64,000 nt of DNA from Blastocatellia bacterium (lineage in GTDB: Bacteria > Acidobacteriota > Blastocatellia > UBA7656): contig DATENM010000068.1 in assembly GCA_035275065.1 (NCBI GenBank), positions 1 through 64,000 of the forward strand, read 5' to 3'. Below, in pieces: positions 8,332-18,100 of this stretch. A program made the translations under genes and the position numbers. Under the pieces are notes generated by a model that was given only the letters and a program-made list of their open reading frames with translations, ran no database searches and was not told where the DNA came from. Position 1 is the stretch's first letter; each line of letters opens with the position of its first letter.

Positions 8332-8595
8332 GTGGCCGCGGTTGACGAAGACGAGCTGCGCCGGCGCATCAAGCGGCACTCCCTGTTCGGCCCCGGCGTA
8401 GACGACGCGAGCCTGGCCCTTGTGCTGGCTCTCAGGGATGCCGCCGTTGAGATGGTGGAGCGGGGCGCAACGCGCGGCGACGTCGAAGCGGCTCTGAGCG
8501 AGTCGCTTTGTTGGTTCTTCGATCTTTCTTGGGAAGTCATTAAAAAGAGTCTGCCGAAACGCGGGCCGGTGGCGATCACCCATCGCCGAGACTAG
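8332..8595 (+). CDS. Hypothetical helical protein, 87 aa
   Basis: Starts at GTG three bases after the previous stop and completes the primase operon. It is predicted all-helical and acidic (LRRRIKRHSLFGPGVDDASL, then a helix with ALRDAAVEMVERG). The 3' end runs into a REP-like palindrome, so the last residues (VAITHRRD) are encoded by repeat sequence, and the stop may be secondary to a repeat insertion. No family is recognised. Confidence 0.6.
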   Translation: MAAVDEDELRRRIKRHSLFGPGVDDASLALVLALRDAAVEMVERGATRGDVEAALSESLCWFFDLSWEVIKKSLPKRGPVAITHRRD

Positions 8596-8599
8596 CGAT
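8574..8599. repeat. REP-like palindrome R1
   Basis: GATCACCCATCGCCGAGACT-type unit with core ATCGCC...GCGAT, overlapping the end of the 87-aa gene. It resembles R2, R4 and R5. Confidence 0.5.
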
Positions 8600-8778
8600 G
8601 TTGCCGGCGGATCAAACGGGCCGAATCGAACAAACTGAAGAACGGCCCATCTTCCTTTGCCCTGATCTTGCCCGGCGCACAGCCGCTCGACTACGAGCTC
8701 CCGTGTTTTTGGGTGTAGGTCATGCAGGTATTTATTTGCGAAAATGAGCGCCTCAACTCTTTCTGTGGAATCCTACTC

Positions 8779-9339
8779 CTAACTTCGTTCAGTAACGTAC
8801 ATAAGCCTGAAAAAAACCAGCTGAGCTACCGTATAAATGCCAGCGTTGACCCAGGGTGACCCCCAGGTAGGAATTAGCACCGCGGGTATGCCAAAAAGGA
8901 ATGTCATGAAGATCGCTCCTCCGATTGGATTATCTGTACCGCGCTTCCCTCGAAGCGTCTCAAACAAAAAGACGAAGAAAAGTAAAATGAAGGTGAAAGT
9001 CGCGCCAAAGAATTTAATCAGCTCCTCAGACTCGAAGGCTAGGAGGCTCTTCTTTGGCCGGGTTGCCTCCCGGATAGGCGGGTTTAACTCTGTGATGATG
9101 GCATTGTATATAGGCCCTAAAGACGGCGAATTCGGGACCTGCTTTTCTTCAAGCGCTTGGAGTCTCTCCAGCGCGGAAATTCGTTTGTCAATTTCGATGT
9201 AATAAGTGTATCCGGTAGCTCTGTTGTAGATGTAAAGGCCGATGCCAGTTAGCACCAGCAAGAAAAAGACGTACAAAAGTCGCCCTGGTTTGGACTGACC
9301 AAACGACTTCTCCAGACTTTCGATGATCGCACCAATCAT
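8779..9339 (-). CDS. Hypothetical membrane protein, 186 aa, reverse-strand cargo
   Basis: Four hydrophobic segments are visible (residues ~20-38, ~108-130, ~143-160, ~163-180), with a short coiled region (DKRISALERLQALEEKQ) facing one side. GGAGAG precedes the ATG at good distance. It is AT-richer than its neighbours and oriented against them, the usual look of a one-gene cargo insertion. Single small membrane proteins at such positions can be exclusion or defence factors, but nothing in the sequence identifies one here. Confidence 0.6.
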   Translation of the reverse strand: MIGAIIESLEKSFGQSKPGRLLYVFFLLVLTGIGLYIYNRATGYTYYIEIDKRISALERLQALEEKQVPNSPSLGPIYNAIITELNPPIREATRPKKSLLAFESEELIKFFGATFTFILLFFVFLFETLRGKRGTDNPIGGAIFMTFLFGIPAVLIPTWGSPWVNAGIYTVAQLVFFRLMYVTERS

Positions 9340-9510
9340 AGTAACTCTCCATGTAGCGACGGCGTATCATTTTATTGCTTGGCAGCTTGCGCCAGGCAAA
9401 GCAAAGGCGACCTTGATGCGTGCTGACCGTGTTCTTTGGGCGCCCGTAATGCTATCATCTGTCGCAAGCCGTTCCCAGCGGCCGAGTGAGTCCTCCACTT
9501 CGGATTTTCA

Positions 9511-10158
9511 GTGGCCACAAAAAAACCTTCCGCGAACGCTGATCCTAAGAAGCGTAATACTTCCAGGCGTAAGGCCGCGCCATCGGACGCATCGCCGAAA
9601 AAAGCGGTGTCGTCGAAAGCCAAGAGCGATGGCCTGCGCACAGCGCCACGCGATCACTCATCGCCAGAATCGGCGAGCGGCGCCGGCAGAGAAGTCTACC
9701 TGGACGCCCTGATAAATCAATTCTCCGGGGGCGAAAAACAGGAGGAAAACAGGAGGCGCGGCGGCCAATTCCAGCCCGGCCAGTCGGGCAATCCTGCGAC
9801 GCAATTCCAGCCCGGTCAATCAGGCAATCCGAACGGGCGGCCCCGCGTCAGCATGACGGCGACGCTCAGGCGCAAGGTTGACGAGCAAATGCCGGGGGCG
9901 GCGGCCACCTACGCGGAGGCCATTGCCGAGAGGCTGTGCGTCAAAGCAGCCCTGGGCGACGTGCGCGCCGCAACGCTGATCTGGGATCGGCTCGAAGGCA
10001 AGGCGACGCAGCCCATTGAATTGACCGCCACCGAGAAGCGCCGCGAGATGTGGATGCGGATGGTTGACGACCTGGCGCAGAAGTATAAAAAGCCTCGCGA
10101 GCAGGTGATCGAGGACGTCATCGCGCGCGAGCCCGAAGCCGCGGAGTACTTGAGATGA
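9511..10158 (+). CDS. DUF5681-domain phage protein, 215 aa
   Basis: The centre carries the DUF5681 signature GQSGNPNGRP, preceded by a duplicated copy (QFQPGQSGNPATQFQPGQSG), then a helical domain ending DVIAREPEAAEY. DUF5681 proteins commonly lie at the start of phage packaging regions and are often called small-terminase-like. The first ~75 residues are Lys/Ser/Ala-rich and disordered. Start is GTG. The next gene overlaps by four bases. No large terminase follows, which is unusual for this context. REP-like copy R2 lies in frame in the N-terminal part. Confidence 0.75.
   Translation: MATKKPSANADPKKRNTSRRKAAPSDASPKKAVSSKAKSDGLRTAPRDHSSPESASGAGREVYLDALINQFSGGEKQEENRRRGGQFQPGQSGNPATQFQPGQSGNPNGRPRVSMTATLRRKVDEQMPGAAATYAEAIAERLCVKAALGDVRAATLIWDRLEGKATQPIELTATEKRREMWMRMVDDLAQKYKKPREQVIEDVIAREPEAAEYLR
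9652..9684. repeat. REP-like palindrome R2 (in coding sequence)
   Basis: Core TCATCGCC-agaat-CGGCGAGCGGCGCC, inside the DUF5681 gene. The outer GGCGAGCGGCGCC is shared, inverted, with R6 at 30758. Confidence 0.55.
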
Positions 10159-10550
10159 AAAAAACTGACGATTACGACGAGCAGCTCCGTTACCAGCTCG
10201 CGCTGACGCGCAGGCTCAGCGATGGGCCGGGGGCGCGCGAGATCGCCGCGGCGCTCTGTGAATTTGTTGAGCTGGTGGCCTCCGGGAAGTCGGATGAAAA
10301 GTCGCTGGTGGCGCGCGCCAAGGAACTGGACGGCCTGGCCCCGCCGTTCAACAGCGCGTCGCCCGACTATGGCCGCTTCAAGCTGGTCTTCCTTTCGGTG
10401 GTGATGGATTGGGAGGAATCGAGGCCGGAGGGGGCGGCTGATCGCTGGCCGATCATCGAGAAGTACTTGCCGAAGCTTTACCCGTTCACGTGGGTATTGG
10501 TGGACGAGCTGCGCGGACTCCTGGCTCTGTGCGGCTCTGCGGACGAGTGA
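10155..10550 (+). CDS. Hypothetical protein, 131 aa
   Basis: An all-helical soluble protein translationally coupled to the DUF5681 gene by an ATGA overlap. Trp/Tyr-rich C-terminal half (WPIIEKYLPKLYPFTWVLVD). Its stop codon falls at the first bases of the 124-bp direct repeat, so the repeat may have replaced whatever lay downstream. No family is recognised. The position suggests a packaging or structural accessory protein. Confidence 0.6.
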   Translation: MKKTDDYDEQLRYQLALTRRLSDGPGAREIAAALCEFVELVASGKSDEKSLVARAKELDGLAPPFNSASPDYGRFKLVFLSVVMDWEESRPEGAADRWPIIEKYLPKLYPFTWVLVDELRGLLALCGSADE

Positions 10551-10672
10551 CGAGTGACAAGCTAAACGGCCCGCCGTGGCGTTTATTTGACCTCAGAGCG
10601 TTCGGACGTTCTACGGCTCGCCCGGCGGGCAGATCGCCTCAGAGCGCCAGAGCGGCGCGCGCCGGCGGTGCC
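10549..10672 (+). repeat. 124-bp direct repeat, left copy
   Basis: Nearly identical to 23231-23354, with mismatches clustered in the middle. Both begin with GAGTGAC heptamers and end CGCGCGCCGGCGGTGCC. The two copies bracket the module of the giant polyvalent protein. The gap 10551-10937 otherwise holds one terminator and the leader of the next gene; no gene was seen in it. Confidence 0.85.
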
Positions 10673-10686
10673 TGTAAAAAAGAAAC

Positions 10687-10720
10687 GGGCCGCGCCCTGG
10701 AGCGAGTGCGGCCCTTTCTT
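10687..10720 (+). terminator. Rho-independent terminator
   Basis: Stem GGGCCGC/GCGGCCC followed by TTTCTTGTCGCCTTTT and preceded by an A-rich run, so it may work in both directions. It separates the DUF5681 operon from the polyvalent-protein operon. Confidence 0.7.
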
Positions 10721-10937
10721 GTCGCCTTTTCTCAGGTCGGTAGTTCAACCCGAATGGGTGAGAGTATGCGGTGAAGCCTGCAAATTTGAAAGAGTAAAAT
10801 AAAACTCTATCCCTTCGGGGGATTCTTGAATACAATCAATTCACCCAGGCGAGCGGCCCTCCCGCTCGTAAAAATCGCCTTTTCTTACCAACCCCCGCCC
10901 GCAAGCGCTTCAACCCGCTTCGCACCTGGAGCAATTT

Positions 10938-12173
10938 ATGTTTGACGACAACAACCCCGCCTACCCCGGCGGCGGCGCGCTGGGCGCGCTACTGAAGTCG
11001 CACCAACTCTTTTCGCTGATTGAAAACACCAAGCTGGCGCAGCAGGACGCCCAGCTCCGTCAGCAGAATTTCCAGCGCGAGACGGCCAACGACAAATGGC
11101 TGCATGACCGCGACGCGCGGCTCGACCAGCAGGCGCAGGCCAACCAGAACCGCGACGACATAGACCGAGTGCTTGCCGCCGGCGGCGTGCAGGTGCATCC
11201 CGGCACCTTCTTTTCACAGTTCCTCATGCCGAGGGCTGAAAAGATCGGCGAGAATTATTACAGCCGTCCTGACCCGCAGTATGTCGCTGATCGCAACGCA
11301 CAGCGCGAGCTGGACAAGCACCGCAGAGAGAAAGAGATTGATGCGGAGGTCGCCGACCGCAACGCTCAAGAGTTCCCGCTTGACGCCTTCTTTCCTAACC
11401 AGCCGGCGGCGAAGGGCAGGACTGTAAAACTGCGTCCTGAAAACGTCGCCGGCTTCCTAAACTTCGCCAACAACGCGGCGACTCACGGCCAGTTTAACTT
11501 TCACACCATCACGCCCGATGGCGCGGTGCACATCTTCCGATCCGGACCCGACGGCACCAAGGAAGAGATCAGGCCGAACGCCGGCACCCCGCCGACGCAC
11601 GCCTACAGTGACAGGGATAAGAACGCCGCGAATCTTCGCGCGCTGCAATGGTGGAAACAGACCTATCCGAACGGCAAGACCAGCGATGAATTCGAGCGCG
11701 CGGCTCAGGCTTATGCCAATGATAACCAGGTGGGCGTAGACGAGGCACGCCGCGCCCTCAGCTCATCAAAGCGGGCGCGCGACCGCTACGGCGTTTCTGA
11801 GGTCTACATCACAGACCCGAAAAAGGACATCGAATTCCAGCAGAAGCAGGGCGAGTTCCTGGAGCAGGGCGGCGGCCAGGCGGGCGCCGGTGCTGCCGGT
11901 GCCGGACAGCCGAAGGGCGCCACGGCCCCGGCGGCGCCGCGTATCGATCCGAAAAAGGCGACGGCTCAGGTGGACCAGTACGCCCGCATGCAGGGGTTGA
12001 CCGACCAGCAACGCGCCACGCTCGAAACCGAACTCGCGCGGGACCTGATGGCGTCCGGCATTGTGCGCAGTGACGCCGACGCGCGGGCCTACATCAAGCG
12101 CAAGCTCGGCGGCGCGGGCGGCGCTTCGCGCTTCAAGTTTGCGCCGGCGCAGCCGGGCTACCAGGGGCAGTAA
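10938..12173 (+). CDS. Phage-like hypothetical protein, 411 aa (ejection-module candidate)
   Basis: A soluble, Gln/Asp/Arg-rich protein. An N-terminal helix-rich part has a long QDAQLRQQNFQRETANDKW-like coiled region. A middle beta-rich part (FNFHTITPDGAVHIFRSGPD) follows, then a Gly/Ala linker and a C-terminal helical part. It overlaps the giant polyvalent gene by TAATG and opens the module. Composition and position recall proteins that accompany giant internal virion proteins in podovirus-like phages, but no named family is recognised and the role is inference. Confidence 0.6.
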   Translation: MFDDNNPAYPGGGALGALLKSHQLFSLIENTKLAQQDAQLRQQNFQRETANDKWLHDRDARLDQQAQANQNRDDIDRVLAAGGVQVHPGTFFSQFLMPRAEKIGENYYSRPDPQYVADRNAQRELDKHRREKEIDAEVADRNAQEFPLDAFFPNQPAAKGRTVKLRPENVAGFLNFANNAATHGQFNFHTITPDGAVHIFRSGPDGTKEEIRPNAGTPPTHAYSDRDKNAANLRALQWWKQTYPNGKTSDEFERAAQAYANDNQVGVDEARRALSSSKRARDRYGVSEVYITDPKKDIEFQQKQGEFLEQGGGQAGAGAAGAGQPKGATAPAAPRIDPKKATAQVDQYARMQGLTDQQRATLETELARDLMASGIVRSDADARAYIKRKLGGAGGASRFKFAPAQPGYQGQ

Positions 12174-15100
12174 TGAGCAGCGATCCGCAGCAACAGGGCG
12201 GCGATTTCCAGGGCCTCTTCGGACAGCTCAACGGCGAATTCAAATCGCGGTTCGGTCGCGATCTGTTCGTCACCGCCAGCGACAACGAAGAACACCGCAA
12301 GCTGCACCCCGGCGGCGCCGCCGACGTGCGCGCCCGCGACCTCTCCAGCGACGAGCGGCGCTTCGTCACGTCGCGCGCGCCGCAGCTCGGCCTCAACGTG
12401 CGCGACTATTCATGGGTCACGAAGCCGTTTGTAACTTCTAACGGCATCACCATCAGCGGGCCGCATATCCATCTCGACGCTGACCGGCCCGGCACCCGCC
12501 CGCAACCGTCGCCGGGCCAGGCCGCGCCGGCGCAGACCAACTTCGAGGCGGCGCTTTCTGGCATGGGCCTTCAGTCGCCCGGCGCGGCTTCAAGCGGCTG
12601 GGTGAAAGAACGCCCTGCCGTGAGTCCGACCCCTGGCAACGCGCCGCAATCAAGCTTTGAAAGCGCGCTCTCGAAGATGGGGATTAGCGCGCCGGCAACC
12701 GTTGAGGTCGAGCACCCGATGTACACGGCTGCCGTTAATGAAGTGGCGCAGACTGCGGGAGTGCATCCCGACCGGGCGCGGCAGTTCCTTGATTCCAAGC
12801 CGGGCAAGAAAGCTTATCCGAACCTGCCAAAATCTCAGAGCGTGCCGGCGCCGACGCCTTCGCTCACGACTGATGACCTGATGCCCGCGACGTCAAAGGC
12901 CGGGCCGAAAGTGATCTATGCCGACGAGCTGGCCGACTATGCGAAGCAGCATGGCTATCAAGATTCGGACATAACGACGCCCCGGCGCGGCATCACTCGC
13001 CACGTGACGGGTGAAGAAAATGCGGCCACCGACTTATACAATCAGGGCTACACGATCATGCAGCGCGTCAAGCCCTCGACGAATGAGGAGACGGCGAGCG
13101 CTGGGCCCACATCGTCACAACAGCCGATGAGACCGACGGCGGCGGGCGAGCCATCGGCAGTCTACAGCCCTGCGCCGTTTGATCCATTCAGCGGCAAGCC
13201 GACCGTGCATCTTGCGCCCGCGCCGACCGGCCCACGCCCGCAGGATGAGCCGGCGCCTCATCGGGGCGCGAATGTTCTAGCCGGCCCCCGCCTCGGCATG
13301 CGGCTGGTCCAGCGCGGCACTGACGAGCTGGGCCGCGGCGTCTACGTCGAGGAGCCGGAAGCGCTGATTCCCGGTGAGAACATCAAAGACGAAGCGGCGC
13401 TCGACCAGCGGTTGGGCGAGCTGGCGAAGATGCGCGGCGATCTGCTCACCCAACCGGCAGAACAGGCCGGCCCGTCACTGGCCCTTGTGGATGAAAAAAT
13501 CCGCCACCTGTCGCAGGTGAAAAACGACCTGGCGCGAATACGGAGCGGTGGCGCGCAGAGCCCGCAGGCACCTTCACAGGGGGGTAGACCCGCCGACCGT
13601 CCCGAAGATTTGCCGTGGTATTTGAAAGGCCATGCGGCCAACGTCGCTTCCGGTGTTCAATCCGGGGTCGCTGGCCTCGGTGATGTCATTTACGGCTGGG
13701 AAAAGATGCTCGGCGTCACGCCTTCGCCAGAGTTCAAGCCGGCGATTGAATCGGGCCATGAATATGCGGCCTACTCTGCGCAGCGCGGCGGCGAGGGCGT
13801 CTTGCCCGAGTTTGAAAGGGGCGCCGGCCACCTGGCGGTTGATCTTCCCTTGCTCGCCGCCGGCGGCATCCCGGCGATGGCGGTTGAGGGGGCGGGCGCC
13901 GCGGCGGCTGACCCGCGGGCGACGCCCGACTCTGTGGGCTTCGCCGCCGCGCAGAATGCCGCGCTCGGGGCGGCGATGCACGCCGGCTCCGTGCTCTCGG
14001 TGCCTAAGCGCGTGCTGCTCGGCGCGACGCTGTTCGGCGGGACCACCGCCGCCGAAGGCGGCACACGTGAGCAGGTGATTTCTCAAGCGCTGCTCGGCGG
14101 CGGCCTCGGCGTCTTCGGCGGCAAGCGCGTCCGCACGCCCGATGGCCAGGTCTATGAGGTCGTAGGCGAAAATCACGATGCGGTTGAACTCAAGCCGGTT
14201 TCGGGGCTGTCCGCTGAAGGCGCGAAAATGTCAGAAGCGGAAGCCGCTGCTATTCGACAGCGCGATAGTGCCTATCAGGGCGCGCCGTCGCCGCAGTCGG
14301 AAGCGACCGCTCCGGCAGCCGCGCCGCCCGCTGATGAGCCGATGGGGATGACGCCGGGCATCTCTGGCACCACTTCATTGTCGAACGAAGAGCTGAGCAG
14401 AGCCGAAAGGTTTTTCAAAGTCGGGCGCGGTGCTGATGTTACCTCGTTGGGCAAGCAACCGGATGCGCCGCTGCGCCCCGGTGAGGCGGTCGTCGCCATC
14501 GGGCCGGACGGCGCGGCCCGCGTCGTCAATTCAGCCGGCCAGGTCGACCAGCGTCAAGCCATCGCAAAAGCACAGGCGACTCTGAAACAGCAAAGCACGC
14601 TCAGCGTCGGCGAACAGGCGATGGAAAAGGCGACGCCCGCACTCGTCGAACAAGTTGAATCAACCCCGCTGCGCGAAGTCGCCGCAAAGAGCGGTCTCGG
14701 CCCGAAGGATGCCGCCAAGGGCGTCAATGATGTGCTGGCCGATCACGCGCGGGAGTTTTCGCCTGAAGCTACCGCAGTCAAGCGGGGGCTGCTCAAAGAG
14801 CAGGGCGGCGCGAATGGGACTAGCGTCCCACAGCGCACGGCGTTCGAATCGGCGCTCCAAGAGATGGACCTCGGACCAGCGTCCACGGCATCGCCTGAAA
14901 GGGCGATGCGCCCGACGGAGCGCCCGGCGGCCCCGACGTCATCATCGCCGGAAATGGCGATTGGCGATCGCACGCACTTCGAGCGCGCGCTCGATGAGAT
15001 GGCGGGTGGCCAGAAAAAACAGCAGGTGCAACCTTCAGTGATCGAGCCAGAAGTGCTCGCCGACGTGCCACATGAAATCGCGGTAAGTGTCAAAGGCGAG

Positions 15101-18100
15101 CCGCGCCGCGTAACCGTCACCACGAAACGCGCCGACGATGGCCAGTACGAAGTAACCAAGGTCAAGCTGCACAACGACCAGACCGGCAGATATGAACTCT
15201 ACACGCCGCCCGATAATCGCTTCGCCACAGCGGAAGAGGCCCGCGCCGCCGTGTTTGACCAGGTCAAGCGCGGGGTGCAAGGAAAGATCGAGGGCGGCGC
15301 GGCTGCCGGCATCGCTCGAGGTGGCGAGGCTGGCCAGCGCCCGGCGCTCTCAACCGGCAACGAAGCGACGGCGACCACTGAGCGCGGCACACAAATCAAA
15401 ACCCGCTATAAGGTCGTCGAGGCTGACTCGCTGATCGCTTCGCACGACGCGGCGGGCAATCCCAACCCGCGCTATCCCCAGGAAGTGCAGCCGCGCGACC
15501 GCTCGCGCCTGGCGAGCGAAGAGCAGGTTAATAATATGGCCCGCAACCTGCGCCCCGAGTTCCTGGGCGAGTCTCCGAAAGCCAGCGATGGCGCTCCGAT
15601 TGTCGGGCCTGATTCGGTCGTCGAGAGCGGCAACGGTCGCGTGATGGCGCTGCGCCGCGTCTACGAGCGCCACCCGGAGAACGCCGCGAATTATCGCGGC
15701 TTCGTCGCCGATCAGGCCGACCGCCTGGGGCTCGACCGCGCCGCCGTCGAGCGGGTCAAGAATCCGGTGCTGGTCCGCGAGCGCCTGACGCCAGTAGACC
15801 GCGCGCAGTTTGCCCGCGAAGCCAACGAGCAGGCGACGGCCAGCATGTCGGCGGTCGAGCAAGCGCGCAGTGACGCCGCGAAGCTCGACGAAGGGCTGAT
15901 GAGTAATTTCCGCCCGTCGGATTCTGGCGAGGTACTGACCGCCGGCAACCGCGGGTTTGTGGGCCGTTTCCTTGAGCATGTCGTTGGTCCGGCTGAGCGC
16001 GGGCGTTACGTCACCGCCGATGGCCAGGTGTCGCAAGAGGGCGCGAACCGCATCCGCAACGCGATCTTCGCAAAGGCTTACGCGGACACTCCTGAAGGCG
16101 TCGCGGCACTTGAAAAGCTCGCCGAGTCCACCGACAGCAATGTGAAGAACATCACGACCGCGATGCTCCAGAACGCCGGCGGCTTCGCATCGCTCAAAAA
16201 GGCGATTGGTGCCGGCGTGCGCTACCCGGTGGACATTGCCGGCGACATCGCGGCGGCGATGAAGAAGCTTTCCGCGCTGCGCGAGCAGGGCACGTCTGTT
16301 GACGAGTATCTCAGGCAGGGCGGGCTGTTCGGCGACGAGCTGACGGGCCTGCAAAAAGAGATTCTTTCCGTCTTTGATAAGAACAAGCGCTCGGCGAAGG
16401 TCATCGGCGAGATTCTGGATAATTACCTGCGGGTCGCCGACGCGGCGGGCGATCCGAAACAGCAATCATTCTTCTCGAAGATTGAACCCACAAAGGGCGC
16501 ATTCTTCGAGGCCGCAGTTGAGGAGGCGACCAATGGCCAAGGAAAGCAAGCCGGACTATTCACCGAACAAGAACGATCACAAGCTGGCCGTGGCAACGGC
16601 GCGCATGCTGATCAGAAAGTCGAAGCAAAAGGACCTGAAGCGCCAGCCGCTCGCGAGCAAGCTGAAAATGTAGCCCCGCCTACACTCAAAGAGCCGCGAT
16701 CACCCATCGCCGGAAGTGGCGAGAGGATCCAAGGCGGCGAGCGCGAGCTGTCGAAGCCCGCCGCCGAGTTCGTCGAAAAGCACGCGCTGCCGAAAGAGGA
16801 GATCAAGCGCGCCATCGAGCGCGAGCTTGACGAGGACGCCCCGGCCTTCGTCCGCGATGCCCGCCGGCGGCTGCTCGAATCGCTGGCCGGCAACAAGCTG
16901 TCGGCCAACCCGCTGCACGTCTTCTATGACACGGCGCTGGTGACGGCCTACGACGTTTATAAAGGCGCTAAGGATTTCTCGGCCTGGTCCAAAGAGATGG
17001 TCAACCGCCTGGGCGAGAAAGTGAGGCCACACCTCGAAGACATCTTCGACGACTTGAAAGGCTTCGGCCCGCGCCAGGTCCTGGCCAGGCTCAAGAGTGC
17101 GCGGCTCATCCCTGATAGCGTGGTCGCCGAGGCGCTCGCGGGTGATCGCCCCGGCTACCTCAAAGACGTGGCCGACTTCATCACCGAGCAGCGGCAGAAG
17201 GTCGTTAAAGGCAGCCTGACGCTGCGCGACGTGGCGAAGGCTTACTACATGACCGTGGCGAGCCAGGGCGCCACCGCGATCAAGGCCGAAACCTTGCGCG
17301 CGAAGATGAAGGCCGCGGGGATCAAGCTCGACCTGCCGAACGAGTACCTGACCGCCAACAAGAAAGGCGACTTGATGATCAGGCCGGAAGAGGCCGCCGG
17401 CGCCTGGCTGCTCTCGCCCCATGGGCAGCGGGCACTCGCCGACCTTGAGCGCGGCGTGTTCAACGAAAAGCTGTGGGCCGAGGCCGCCCGCGTGCGTGAG
17501 GCGTTCGGCGATGATCGGCTCGCCAAGAACAACGTGCTGGGCGAAGCGCGCCGCGGCACCTTCAACATGCGCAACCTGGCTACAGCCGTCGCGCAGATGA
17601 ACGAAGCCAAAGGCAATACCATCAGGCTCCAGGCCGCCGGCTCGAAGCTCAACGGCATCGGCGTCGGCAAGGTCGGCTTCCTGAAACACCTGCTGGGGTT
17701 CGGCGACAGCCCCACGATTGATGCGGTTGAAATCAACTGGTGGCTGACGGGTAAAGGGCACATTGCCAACCTCAAGACGCGACAGGCCGAGTTCGCCCGC
17801 GCGATCAAGGATTTTACCGGCAACGTGAAGCTAAGCCGCGCGGTCGCAGAGCGCATCAACAGCCGATTCAGTCAGTTGCGGGAGTCGGGCCGAGTCGCGC
17901 CGGACATCCCCGACGAGGCTTTCAACCACGTCCTGCACCAATGGATATGGGATAAGGCAAAGGGTGAAGTCAACACACACACAGGAATGTATGCAGCGAT
18001 GCGCGAGCCCGAATTCGTGGCGCGGTCGCGCGAGCGGATGAGGGAGAGCCTTTCCGGCAATCGCTTGAATTCGAACCCGGTCCGCGACCTCTACGACGCG

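Noticed and set aside
15350..16465. Long reverse-strand open frames opposite the giant polyvalent gene (also 16700-17761 and 21657-22832)
   Set aside because: They are Arg/Ala/Gly-rich mirror frames of GC-rich coding DNA without motifs or ribosome sites, and the forward frames have domains and coupled starts.
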